DNA from: an uncultured Aureispira sp.
GTDB lineage: Bacteria > Bacteroidota > Bacteroidia > Chitinophagales > Saprospiraceae
Length of the DNA stretch: 35,784 nucleotides
Assembly: GCA_937942475.1 (NCBI GenBank)
Contig: CALDEP010000451.1
Location: forward strand, 1 to 35,784
Reading direction: 5' to 3'
Both the position numbers and the translations under genes were made by a program. Below are positions 22,842 to 30,762 of the stretch, in pieces. Below the pieces are notes generated by a model that was given only the letters and a program-made list of their open reading frames with translations, was not told where the DNA came from and searched no databases. Positions within the stretch are counted from its first letter, which is position 1, and every line of letters begins with the position of its first letter.

Positions 22842-23360
22842 TTATTTTTTGGCTATTTTTCGTCTAATATCACTTAGGTATTCAGGTGTAATACCGATAT
22901 AGGAGGCTATAAATTTGAGTGGCAGTCGTTGGACTAAGGTTGGATAGGTTTCTGTAAAATCAATATAACGTTGTTTGGCTGTGGCACTTAATAAACCAAT
23001 AATTCGTTTATGGGTAGCGATTAAATTGTTTCGATATTTAGTGTTCATATCGACCAGTGCTTTTTTATCCAAGTCATTTAAATCCTCATAATTAAACTTA
23101 GAAATAAAGGAAACGGTACTCTCTTCAATCGAATCAATGAAAATTTGGGATGGCTTTTTATTGGTAAAGCCGTCTAAATCAGCTATTATCCAACCTTCTG
23201 GGGCAAACTGTAAGATGTGTTCTTTTCCAACAGAATCAATGACATAACTTTTGAGGCAACCACTTTCTACTTTATACCCATAAGAACAAATATCTCCATA
23301 ACTTAAAAGCAGGGTTCCCTTTGGAATAATTTTCGTTTTACTAATTTTGAAATGTTCCAT
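22842..23360 (-). CDS. Crp/Fnr-type regulator (cyclic-nucleotide-binding fold)
   Basis: 172 residues. Residues about 1-110 form the cupin-like sensor barrel ('IIPKGTLLLSYGDICSYGYKVESGCLKSYVID', 'ILQFAPEGWIIADLDGF'). After a long helix comes a divergent HTH ending 'RLPLKFIASYIGITPEYLSDIRRKIAKK', typical of short Bacteroidota Crp-like regulators. The cAMP-contacting residues of E. coli Crp are not obvious, so the ligand is unknown; Cys25 and Cys35 could sense redox. It is oriented with doxX downstream and probably controls the following cluster. Two adjacent palindromes lie in its own promoter (23396-23421). Confidence 0.88.
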   Translation of the reverse strand: MEHFKISKTKIIPKGTLLLSYGDICSYGYKVESGCLKSYVIDSVGKEHILQFAPEGWIIADLDGFTNKKPSQIFIDSIEESTVSFISKFNYEDLNDLDKKALVDMNTKYRNNLIATHKRIIGLLSATAKQRYIDFTETYPTLVQRLPLKFIASYIGITPEYLSDIRRKIAKK

Positions 23361-23730
23361 GATACGAATAAAGCTTTAATGATTAGAGGAGTAGGTCAGT
23401 TATACTGATCTGTTTACAGATTATCAGAATAGAGGTACTTGTACCGAAACTTCCTAAATATAGCTAAAGGTAAGGACTGGTGTCAATTTTGTTCATGATT
23501 TTTATTTGAAAATGTAAGCACAATCAATGACTTTTGCTTACAGTCAAGTACTAAATACTTTTTAATACAGAAAGCGTATGGAGGTAAACCAACTGTTCTA
23601 TGTGTTTTTTTAGTTGTAACTTGTATCTTCAATACTTCAACGAAGTATTGTTAGAGAGAGAATTGAGGCAAAACAATCGGTCAAAAGCCTTTCTTAGTAC
23701 TTTTTCTTTTCATAATACTCTATTCATCAT
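23361..23730. other. Upstream region of the Crp-like gene
   Basis: No convincing gene. Near the Crp start two inverted repeats sit back to back: TCAGT-TAT-ACTGA (23396-23408) and ATCTG-TTTA-CAGAT (23408-23421). A 61-codon plus-strand frame starting at 23600 runs into the repeat element and is not credible. Confidence 0.5.
23396..23421 (-). promoter_or_regulatory. Two adjacent inverted repeats upstream of the Crp-like gene
   Basis: Five-bp arms TCAGT/ACTGA around TAT, and ATCTG/CAGAT around TTTA, overlap by one base, about 36-61 bp before the ATG at 23360. The position suits autoregulation. The arms are short, so chance cannot be excluded. Confidence 0.4.
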
Positions 23731-23870
23731 TACTCCGTTGAAAAATCGTATTAGTTTGATTATCAGCAGGATGTATTTTTGTTAATTAAAAGAATAAAAG
23801 GCTGATAATCAAACTAATGCAAGATGCTTTTTTATGTTTTTCATAGAAAAACTAAAAAATAAACGGAGTA
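23731..23870 (+). repeat. 140-bp palindromic element, copy A (5' of muiA)
   Basis: Ends TACTCCGTT (23731-23739) and AACGGAGTA (23862-23870) are inverted. An internal perfect 18-bp inverted repeat, ATTAGTTTGATTATCAGC (23750-23767) and its complement (23801-23818), encloses a 33-nt loop. Copy B (26010-26149) is the same length in the opposite orientation: 37 of 37 bp match on one side and all but one of 70 on the other, but 10 of 33 loop bases differ, mostly as C/T and G/A changes. It looks like a non-autonomous miniature transposable element. TA at both outer ends is compatible with a TA target duplication of the IS630/mariner type, though similarity beyond the ends makes the exact boundary uncertain. 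Confidence 0.85.
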
Positions 23871-23894
23871 TTATTCATAATAACTAATAAACAT

Positions 23895-25679
23895 ATGCAA
23901 AAAATAAGTATCCTGTCTTTTTTCCTGTTAATACAGTTCAATCTGTGGGCACAAGAGCAAGAAGTAACGGCAAAATCAACGATTGAATCAGTTACTGTCT
24001 ATAAAAATAATGCTAGAGTTATCCGAACGGCAAAAGCGAATATTCCAGCAGGAAGTAGCGAGTTGGTTTTAGAAAAATTGAGTCAAAAAATCTTGATTAA
24101 CAGCATTCAAGTTAAATTAAGCAATAGCAATGTTGCTTTGGTGTCGGCTGTTCCTAGAATTAACTATTTGAAACAAACAGAAGCTTCTGAACGATTTAAA
24201 ACGGTGAATGATTCTTTGACTTTAATTGCAAGAGAAATTAGAGCTTTAATCTTAGATGAAAATGTGGTGCGAGTAACTAAAAAAACGTTACTGGATAACA
24301 ATCCTTTGGGTTCTAATGCTAAGGAAGGTTTTACGGTAGCTGAAGTGAAGGAAGTAATGGACTTTAAACGCAAGGAACTGAGTGCGCTAGAGAAAGAGTT
24401 ATTAAAACTAGATTATAAAAAAAAGGATTTACAACAAAGAGAAAGATCGCTTCAGCAACAGCAAAGTTTATTGTATAACGCTAGAAGTAAACCTTCTGGT
24501 GAGGTGGTCTTGAAATTGCAATCGGCAGCAAAAGTAGCCACGAATATCGAAATTGCTTATGTGGTAACAGATGCTGGTTGGCGTCCATTGTACGATTTGA
24601 AATCTGAAGGTGTTGGAAAGCCTTTGGAATTGGTTTATAAAGCCCATGTTTTTCAACAAACAGGTTTTGATTGGGAGCAAGTTAAATTAACGCTCTCTTC
24701 TAGCGATCCTTCTTTGAGCAATGATCGACCTATTTTGAGTCCTTTGAACTTAAATTTATTAGCAGCTGCCAGCTATAGAGTTAGAAAGAAAAAAAGCAAT
24801 ACTTATATTCAATATCAAGGTTCTGGTGATGTGGTCTTAGAATCGCAAGTGAAGAAAGATGGCGCTTTTAAGCAAAGCATCCAACAAAGAGATATTTCTG
24901 GAATTACAGCTACAGTGGCAGGTGTCAATAGTATTGATAGAGGAGAGTCTATCAATTCTAATGGCTCTCGTTCTTCTCGTAACGATACTTATATAGATGG
25001 GGTACGAGTGATTGGGGATTTTGGTGTTGTAGAGACTGAATTTATGGATGACTTTACGGATCTTTTGGAGGATGATCAGGATGCAAATTTTGATTTGGAA
25101 TTGTTGCAGGATATTCCAAGCGATGGAGAGAAGCATATTGTGGAAATAAAACGCCATGAAGTAAAGGTGAATTATGAATATCATATTGTACCTAAATTAG
25201 ATAAAGGGGCGTTTTTGTTAGCAAAAATCACAAATTATGGTCAATATAATTTGTTGAGTGGCAAGGCTAATATCTTTTTTGAAGGGGTTTATTTAGGACA
25301 ATCTTATTTGGATTCTAAAGTGACCACAGATACGTTGTTGTTGTCCTTGGGAAGGGATGAAAAAATTAGTGTTCGTAGAGAAAAACTAAAAAGTGTTCGT
25401 AAAGAGCAAGGTAGTTTTGTTAAAGAAAATTTAGGTTTTGAAATTAGTGTTCGTAATAATAAGAGTGAAGAAATTGACATTACGATACTAGATCAAGTTC
25501 CTGTGTCTAAAAACAAAGACTTAGAAATTAAATTACTGGAAAGCTCTAGTGCTATTTTCTACGAACCTTATGGTTCTTTGCGTTGGAGGCGTAAGGTGAA
25601 ATCAAATGAGACGCTGAAAGTGAAGTTTGAATATGAGGTGAAGTATCCTAAGGATCGTGGGGTAACGAAAACGAATTAG
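23895..25679 (+). CDS. MuiA-family (DUF4140/DUF4139) protein with an embedded TonB-plug-like segment
   Basis: 594 residues. A Sec signal (ISILSFFLLIQFNLWAQ) is followed by DUF4140 (about 25-125), a coiled coil rich in Lys/Glu/Gln (about 155-195) and DUF4139 (about 205-590, with 'IEIAYVVTDAGWRPLYDLK', 'VKLTLSSSDPSLSNDRPIL' and 'LRWRRKVKSNETLKVKFEYEVKYP'). The family is known as 'mucoidy inhibitor MuiA'; its mechanism is unknown. Residues about 331-373 ('RDISGITATVAGVNSIDRG', 'NGSRSSRNDTYIDGVRV') read like the plug domain of a TonB-dependent receptor and interrupt DUF4139 in a variable loop. It is probably periplasmic or surface-exposed. The gene is bracketed by two inverted copies of a 140-bp element. 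Confidence 0.85.
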   Translation: MQKISILSFFLLIQFNLWAQEQEVTAKSTIESVTVYKNNARVIRTAKANIPAGSSELVLEKLSQKILINSIQVKLSNSNVALVSAVPRINYLKQTEASERFKTVNDSLTLIAREIRALILDENVVRVTKKTLLDNNPLGSNAKEGFTVAEVKEVMDFKRKELSALEKELLKLDYKKKDLQQRERSLQQQQSLLYNARSKPSGEVVLKLQSAAKVATNIEIAYVVTDAGWRPLYDLKSEGVGKPLELVYKAHVFQQTGFDWEQVKLTLSSSDPSLSNDRPILSPLNLNLLAAASYRVRKKKSNTYIQYQGSGDVVLESQVKKDGAFKQSIQQRDISGITATVAGVNSIDRGESINSNGSRSSRNDTYIDGVRVIGDFGVVETEFMDDFTDLLEDDQDANFDLELLQDIPSDGEKHIVEIKRHEVKVNYEYHIVPKLDKGAFLLAKITNYGQYNLLSGKANIFFEGVYLGQSYLDSKVTTDTLLLSLGRDEKISVRREKLKSVRKEQGSFVKENLGFEISVRNNKSEEIDITILDQVPVSKNKDLEIKLLESSSAIFYEPYGSLRWRRKVKSNETLKVKFEYEVKYPKDRGVTKTN

Positions 25680-25694
25680 AGTGTTAAAATATAT

Positions 25695-25893
25695 GGTTCT
25701 TTTGCAAATCGTGTGGAGTTTAAAACATAGGCTATCTTTTAACAGTTATGAATTGAGATATAAGTTTTAAGTAGAAAGTCGTAAGTCGTTTATTATCAAA
25801 AGAAAATATACAACTTCCTACTTAAAACTTACGACTCATACTGTCTAATAGAAAAGTAGTTTAAATTATTACCACACGATTTGTCAAAGAACG
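25695..25893. repeat. 199-bp nested palindromic element, family 2 copy 1
   Basis: Outer arms 25695-25716 and 25872-25893 pair at 19 of 22 positions and contain TTCTTT-N-CAAATCGTGTGG-type sequence. An inner 13-bp perfect inverted repeat (25762-25774 with 25818-25830, AAGTTTTAAGTAG) abuts AAAGTCGTAAGT. A second element with the same plan, similar length, the shared outer core TTCTTTGACAA and the shared inner TAAGTAGAAAGTCGTAAG lies at 35356-35551. Confidence 0.7.
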
Positions 25894-26009
25894 AAATATA
25901 TTTTGAGAGTGGTTGGCATAAGGTAGTGTATGACTTTGTTCCAACCATTTTTTTTGTGCTTGCTCGGCATAATCTAAAGATTCTCTTATATTAGCGTATT
26001 AAGAAATAA

Positions 26010-26149
26010 TACTCCGTTGATTTTTTAGTTTTTCTATGAAAAACATAAAAAAGCATCTTGCATTAGTTTGATTATCAGCTTTTTAGTACTTCAATTGGCA
26101 AAAGTGCATCTTGCTGATAATCAAACTAATACGATTTTTCAACGGAGTA
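26010..26149 (-). repeat. 140-bp palindromic element, copy B (3' of muiA, upstream of coaD)
   Basis: Reverse-oriented twin of 23731-23870: ends TACTCCGTT (26010-26018) and AACGGAGTA (26141-26149), with inner 18-bp arms at 26062-26079 and 26113-26130. It ends 30 bp before the coaD ATG, so it occupies the place of the coaD promoter and 5' leader. Confidence 0.85.
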
Positions 26150-26179
26150 ATGAAGAAAAATACCCAAAACAAACTAAAA

Positions 26180-26641
26180 ATGAGAACAGCTGTATTTGCA
26201 GGATCATTTGATCCAATTACAAAAGGACATGTTAATATTGTTAAGCGTGCGATTCCTATGTTTGATAAAATTATTGTAGCCATGGGCATCAACTCTTCTA
26301 AAAAATACTTTTTTGATACAGAGCAACGCATTGCTTTTTTGAAAGCTGCTTTTGAGGATGAGCCAACCGTGGAAGTGGATACTTATGAGCAGTTGACTGC
26401 TTTTTATTGCAAAGAAAAAGGGGCTAATTTTTTATTGAGAGGCTTGCGTAATTCTACGGATTTTAATTATGAAAATACGATTGCTAACTTAAATTCTACA
26501 ATTGGAGAGAATTTGGAAACGGTCTTCTTAATTGCCGCAGCGGAATATACTTGTTATAGTTCAACAGTCGTGCGTGAAATTATCAAAGGTGGGGGAGATG
26601 CTAGTATTTTCTTGCCTCCGCAGGTAATTGCTTTGATGTAA
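26180..26641 (+). CDS. coaD: Phosphopantetheine adenylyltransferase CoaD
   Basis: 153 residues from the ATG at 26180, where the protein begins MRTAVFAGSFDPITKGH as in all CoaD; earlier in-frame ATGs at 26111 and 26150 begin in or right beside the repeat element. The enzyme joins ATP and 4'-phosphopantetheine to give dephospho-CoA, the fourth step of CoA synthesis. Seen: nucleotidyltransferase motif GSFDPITKGHVNIV, 'ANFLLRGLRNSTDFNYE' and 'EYTCYSSTVVREI' near the C-terminus (the usual ISST is YSST). Length is normal. It abuts the SRPBCC-like gene with no spacer, and a mobile-type palindrome lies in its leader. Confidence 0.96.
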   Translation: MRTAVFAGSFDPITKGHVNIVKRAIPMFDKIIVAMGINSSKKYFFDTEQRIAFLKAAFEDEPTVEVDTYEQLTAFYCKEKGANFLLRGLRNSTDFNYENTIANLNSTIGENLETVFLIAAAEYTCYSSTVVREIIKGGGDASIFLPPQVIALM

Positions 26642-27082
26642 ATGGAGCTAGAAAAAATCTACACAATTGACCAATCTTTGGAGCTTCTTTTTGAAACTTT
26701 TGAAGACTTGAACCTTTATGGATTGGTGCATCCATTAATTAGAAAGGTCGAATTTCTTGAAAGGAGGGACTTGGGAAAGGCTTATCAAATTATCGAGCAA
26801 CCTTATCGTTATTTGCCTTTTAGGATTAAGTATAAGGCGATTGTACAGGTTAATAATATTAATAATAAGGAAATTCAATATACTATTTTGGGCATCCCTT
26901 GGACGGATGCTGAGATAAATTATTCTTTTGAAAAGAATGAGATTAAGAATAGCACAGCCATTAAGTTTCAACTCCAAATTGGAGGTGAATTACCTAGATT
27001 TGTACAAAAAATCTTGCAAAATAAAATGATGAAAGCGCAGGATGAATTGATGGCTGTTCTTATTGGGTCATCAACTAGGTAG
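26642..27082 (+). CDS. SRPBCC (START-like) hypothetical protein
   Basis: 146 residues. It starts on the base after the coaD stop (…TAA|ATG), so translation is probably coupled. The order of strands and the C-terminal helix ('YTIDQSLELLFETFEDLNLYGLVHPLIRKVE', 'KYKAIVQVNN', 'FVQKILQNKMMKAQDELM') fits the SRPBCC/polyketide-cyclase-like fold, which holds a hydrophobic ligand. No conserved catalytic residue can be named. No signal peptide. Its last 8 bp overlap the convergent PAP2-like gene. Confidence 0.7.
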   Translation: MELEKIYTIDQSLELLFETFEDLNLYGLVHPLIRKVEFLERRDLGKAYQIIEQPYRYLPFRIKYKAIVQVNNINNKEIQYTILGIPWTDAEINYSFEKNEIKNSTAIKFQLQIGGELPRFVQKILQNKMMKAQDELMAVLIGSSTR

Positions 27083-27797
27083 TGCTAAACATATAATTAA
27101 GTGCCACAAATTGCGCTAGGAAACCCACAAAATAACCGCCATAAACATCAGAAACTTGATGTGAGCCCAAGAGCAAACGAGCGGTTCCAACCAAACCACA
27201 AGCTAAAACACCAAATACGAATAGAAATTCTGCTCCACCATAACTTCTAGCTATAATGATAATTATCATGGCTAAAAATCCCCCCATACCAACGGTATGC
27301 ATACTTATTTTGGTAAATAAGTTGATAAAAAAAGCAATAAATAAGGCAATTGTTGCTCCAAGGGTGAAAATTTTGATTTCCAACGGAAGCCCTGTCGTAC
27401 TGTTTTGTGCGACCATTGCCATGTAAAACATGCCCGTTAATATATAAGGAATTTTACGCTCATCTTGAGTCGTTAGAGAAAGCGTTCTAACCATTCCTAA
27501 ACCTCGCATTAGCAGGACACCAACCAATGGAATAATGCAACTAAAAGATAGTAAATGTACAAATAAAAGCCCTTTGGAGTTTAATTTTCCAAAGGCAAAA
27601 ATACGCTCTGTACTTGCTTCTCCAAAAAGAAAAGGATTGAAAAAAGCTAAGAGAATGTAAGCGTAACTTAAGATAAATAAAGGATGGAAAACAATAGAAA
27701 TAAGAACTGCTAATATTCGAAGTGGCAAAGGAACCGCTTTTTTATAACGTTCTGCTGTAGCGATTTCTAGGTCATCTCTGTCGTTGCTTAGGGGCAT
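27075..27797 (-). CDS. PAP2-like membrane phosphatase family protein
   Basis: 240 residues with about six membrane helices. 'ARLLLGSHQVSDVYGGYFVG' preserves the Rx5HxxxD core of the PAP2 C3 motif, and 'MHTVGMGGF' sits where PSGHT is expected, keeping its His but not the PSG. A Lys-rich C1 motif is not convincing ('DERKIP'). PAP2 enzymes dephosphorylate undecaprenyl pyrophosphate or phosphatidic acid. Divergence of C1 and C2 leaves activity open. The N-terminus is cytoplasmic and acidic. It is probably monocistronic, with an 84-bp gap to the DUF2628-like gene upstream. Confidence 0.7.
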   Translation of the reverse strand: MPLSNDRDDLEIATAERYKKAVPLPLRILAVLISIVFHPLFILSYAYILLAFFNPFLFGEASTERIFAFGKLNSKGLLFVHLLSFSCIIPLVGVLLMRGLGMVRTLSLTTQDERKIPYILTGMFYMAMVAQNSTTGLPLEIKIFTLGATIALFIAFFINLFTKISMHTVGMGGFLAMIIIIIARSYGGAEFLFVFGVLACGLVGTARLLLGSHQVSDVYGGYFVGFLAQFVALNYMFSTT

Positions 27798-27881
27798 TTA
27801 TTGTTGTTGTTAAAACTAAAAAGGAAATGGTTTAGAACTTGTTGGAGATTTTAAGTCAAAACTAAAATTCCGAAGATGTTC

Positions 27882-28394
27882 TTATTTAAAAAAGCTCAAA
27901 AGTAAAGGTACAAAAACGCCAAGAAAGATAGAAAGAAAGAACAAGATAAATGGGGATGCAGGGTTCGTCTGTCCTGCTTCCTGAAGCGCCTTTTGGCGAC
28001 TAGCTTCGTTGCTGTGGGTGCTTTTTATAGTGGCAATTATTTGCTGTGCATGCTTGTAATAGAGCCAATTACTAAAGAGCCCAAAAAAAGGATAGGAGAA
28101 GAATAGCATGAATTGTACTTCAAGGTAACCACCAGTATCTATTAAAAAAAAGATTAAAAGGGGGACGATTTGAAGAAACAAAAGATAGGAAATGGCATAT
28201 TTGTACATTTTTCGGTAGCCTATCCAATGGATATTTAAAAATAAGGCAGGCAAATGAAAGTGTACTTTGGTATCTTGTTTTTGAAATTTGTGCCAAATGG
28301 GAATGTAATAATTGGCATTTGGACCAATAAACGTTTTCCATTCATGTTCTTCAGGACTTTGGTAAATGTCTATTTCGTTGTCTAGTATTTCCAT
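27882..28394 (-). CDS. DUF2628-like membrane protein
   Basis: 170 residues. The N-terminal part 'FIGPNANYYIPIWHKFQKQD' and 'FHLPALFLNIHWIGYRKMYKYAISYLLF' match the DUF2628 pattern, a cytosolic stretch leading into a W-x-YRKMY membrane entry. Two to three further helices follow, including the C-terminal 'FILFFLSIFLGVFVPLLLSFF'. Function unknown; no catalytic residue seen. It precedes the PAP2-like gene on the same strand. Confidence 0.72.
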   Translation of the reverse strand: MEILDNEIDIYQSPEEHEWKTFIGPNANYYIPIWHKFQKQDTKVHFHLPALFLNIHWIGYRKMYKYAISYLLFLQIVPLLIFFLIDTGGYLEVQFMLFFSYPFFGLFSNWLYYKHAQQIIATIKSTHSNEASRQKALQEAGQTNPASPFILFFLSIFLGVFVPLLLSFFK

Positions 28395-28455
28395 TTTTTT
28401 GAATAAGGTCTAAAAATCTATCATAAAGAAAGATTAGGGGGAGATGATTCTTCCT

Positions 28456-28559
28456 GATTGTAACAGTTTGCTGTGATCGTGTTATTTTTTATCATAATAA
28501 GCTTCCAATGTGGCTCTTACAGGCTTACCTAGTAGGCAGCACAGCAAATTGTTATAATC
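28456..28559. repeat. 104-bp inverted-repeat element
   Basis: Arms 28456-28475 and 28540-28559 (GATTGTAACAGTTTGCTGTG type) pair at 18 of 20 positions. The mismatches would be G-U pairs in one RNA strand. The interior contains a small CCTAGTAGG palindrome. It lies in the 276-bp gap between sppA and the DUF2628-like gene, and looks like another small palindromic element without coding capacity. Confidence 0.6.
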
Positions 28560-28608
28560 AGAATTATTCCAATAATGTACTCAGAATAATACAAAATAAA
28601 AATAAAAA

Positions 28609-28637
28609 AAGCCATTTCCTAAGAAAGGAAATGACTT
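28609..28637 (-). terminator. Rho-independent terminator of sppA
   Basis: A 12-bp stem (28609-28620 with 28626-28637, one G-U in the minus-strand RNA) and a 5-nt loop are followed on the minus strand by a long T-run (TTTTTTTATTTTTATTTT). It lies 34 bp past the sppA stop. Confidence 0.88.
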
Positions 28638-28670
28638 TTATAAAATATATTAAAGCTTCTTTAATTTTAA

Positions 28671-30518
28671 CTACTTAATTTTTAATTGACAAGGCATTCT
28701 CATTTGAACCCCCTTCATAGACTTAACCATCTCAACTGCTTTGATGTACTCCATGTACTCGCTGTATTCACTAGGCGTCAAAGAAGATTTGAAATTTTGA
28801 AGCAATTTCGTTTTCATTTCATCGCTATCGTCGCCCTCACCCAAAGCAGCAAGTAATTGCTCTTCAAATGATTTTGTTTTAGGATAACCAACAACACGAT
28901 AATCATCTTCTGTTAAGTTGGCAGAACTAGCAACCGCTTTGATCGCATCCTCTAAACCACCCAATTCATCAACCAAGCCAATTTCTAAAGCAGTTTCACC
29001 TAGCCAAACACGTCCTTGTGCAACACTATCAACCGCTTCCATGCTCATATTACGTCCTTCACTAACACGTGTTTTAAAGGTCGTATAAACTTGGTCAACA
29101 CTTGCTTGAATAATTTGACCTTCCTCTTCGCTGAACTCATAGAAAGCACTACCTCTAGACATCATCGAATATTTGCCAATTTTGACTGTATCCATCGTAA
29201 CACCAAGGTGATCTTCGAACAAGCCTCTCATGTTTGGAATCATACCAAAGACACCAATAGAACCTGTAATCGTACGATCTTCGGCAAAGATTCTTTCAGA
29301 ATTAGAAGCAATATAATAACCACCAGAAGCAGCTACATCACCCATTGAAGTAACAATTTTGATTCCTTGTTCCTTTGCTTTTTCCAATTCTCTCCAGATA
29401 ATGTCAGAAGCTAAAGCGCTACCACCACCAGAGTTAACACGCATTACGATCGCTTTTACGTTTTTGTCTTTACGTAATTTTCTAATAATACTAGCGTATT
29501 TATCGCCACCAATAGAACCTTTATCTCCTTGACCATCGACGATACTACCTTCTGCATAAACAACCGCTACTTTATCAGAACCATTACTTTCTTTAAGGGC
29601 ATCTTTGTGAATAGACATGTATTTTTTTAAGGTAGCCACTTCGATTTCATCATCTTCTGAAGTACCCAATTTCTCACGTAGTTCGTCCAATACTTCATCC
29701 TTATATTTAGTAGCATCTACCAATTTGTACGTAACAGCATCTTTAGGCGATCTAATCAAGCCATTATTAGCAATACGGAACAATTCATCGGTTCCTATAT
29801 TACGAGAAGCCGCTAGGTCTTCTAAATACAGATCGTACATACCACCAAGGTATTCAGTCACCTGTTTGCGATTGGCTTCTGACATATCTGCACGACGGAA
29901 CGGTTCTGTCGCAGATTTGAATTTACCCGCATAGAAAATTTGTGCTGTAACACCTAATTTATCCATCAAGCCTTTGAAATAAGTCATTTCACCTGCAAAG
30001 CCATAGAAAGAAAAACCACCTTCTGGATGTACATAAATTGGATTAGCAACAGAAGCAAAATAGTATGCTTTTTGGTCATAATAAGTAGCATAAGACATGA
30101 TAAATTTACCACTTTCTTTAAAGGCTACTAATTGGTCACGCAAAACTTTTGAAGATGCCCAGCCAATTGGAATAGAACTTAAATCTAAATAAATTCCTTT
30201 GATTTTGTCATCGTTCATGGCAATAGCAATCAATTTACAAGCATCTCTCAAACCAATATTGTCCTTGAGCATTCCTTGAAAATCGTAAGGGTCCTGTACT
30301 ACATTGTTCGATAGTTCAGGAAGTGGTTTGTTGAATTGTAACTTTAAGACAGTATTTGGTTTTATCGTGGGGAGACTACCTTGTGATGCTTGGACTCCAG
30401 CAAAAATAAAACCTCCAACAACTACTCCCAAAGCCAATAATGTGCCTAAACAGGAAGTAAAAAATAGTTTGAAAAAGCCAACTTTTGCTTTGATAACTTG
30501 AGGTTTCTCAGAACTCAT
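28671..30518 (-). CDS. sppA: Signal peptide peptidase SppA, 67K type (protease IV)
   Basis: 615 residues, a full-length two-repeat SppA. One N-terminal membrane helix (about 15-42, 'FFTSCLGTLLALGVVVGGFIFA') anchors it with the catalytic part in the periplasm. The first repeat holds the general-base Lys201 in KFKSATEPF; the second holds the nucleophile Ser367 in 'VNSGGGSALAS' and 'MGDVAASGGYYIASN'. It degrades remnant signal peptides in the inner membrane. 'TITGSIGVFG' completes the family pattern. It is monocistronic: a terminator follows, and 244 bp separate it from the M1 gene. Confidence 0.95.
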   Translation of the reverse strand: MSSEKPQVIKAKVGFFKLFFTSCLGTLLALGVVVGGFIFAGVQASQGSLPTIKPNTVLKLQFNKPLPELSNNVVQDPYDFQGMLKDNIGLRDACKLIAIAMNDDKIKGIYLDLSSIPIGWASSKVLRDQLVAFKESGKFIMSYATYYDQKAYYFASVANPIYVHPEGGFSFYGFAGEMTYFKGLMDKLGVTAQIFYAGKFKSATEPFRRADMSEANRKQVTEYLGGMYDLYLEDLAASRNIGTDELFRIANNGLIRSPKDAVTYKLVDATKYKDEVLDELREKLGTSEDDEIEVATLKKYMSIHKDALKESNGSDKVAVVYAEGSIVDGQGDKGSIGGDKYASIIRKLRKDKNVKAIVMRVNSGGGSALASDIIWRELEKAKEQGIKIVTSMGDVAASGGYYIASNSERIFAEDRTITGSIGVFGMIPNMRGLFEDHLGVTMDTVKIGKYSMMSRGSAFYEFSEEEGQIIQASVDQVYTTFKTRVSEGRNMSMEAVDSVAQGRVWLGETALEIGLVDELGGLEDAIKAVASSANLTEDDYRVVGYPKTKSFEEQLLAALGEGDDSDEMKTKLLQNFKSSLTPSEYSEYMEYIKAVEMVKSMKGVQMRMPCQLKIK

Positions 30519-30762
30519 ATTTATATCGTTTTTTTTAATAATTTTTTGTGTATGAAATAAGCAACTAATTTACTGCTTTTAACAAGAATCTTAGTTTTTT
30601 ATTGAAAAATTTAAACTCAATAAATGCTTTTATTAATTAGAATACCATAAATATTTGTTTTTTGTTCCAATTTGTACCTTTACTTAGACCAATGGGCATT
30701 TTTTATCTGCGAACAATAGCTTTTTTATTGGTTATGTTAAGAATTGGAAATAAACCAACATC

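Larger units (their letters stand above)
25680..26179. other. Repeat-filled gap between muiA and coaD
   Basis: No gene. The gap is almost filled by a 199-bp nested palindrome (25695-25893) and the second 140-bp element (26010-26149), with about 115 bp of unassigned AT-rich sequence between. The coaD promoter must lie inside or next to the repeat, or coaD depends on read-through from muiA. Confidence 0.7.

Noticed and set aside
23600-23785. A 61-codon plus-strand frame ending in the 140-bp element
   Set aside because: It has no recognisable start context, and its C-terminal half is just a translation of the repeat arm, which recurs in the antisense frame at the other copy.
23731-23870. The 140-bp element as an intrinsic terminator or riboswitch of muiA
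   Set aside because: It occurs twice in opposite orientations next to different genes, which fits a dispersed element better than a gene-specific regulator.
26111-26179. An upstream start for coaD
   Set aside because: It would add 23 residues translated from the repeat arm; all CoaD proteins start just before the GSFDP motif.
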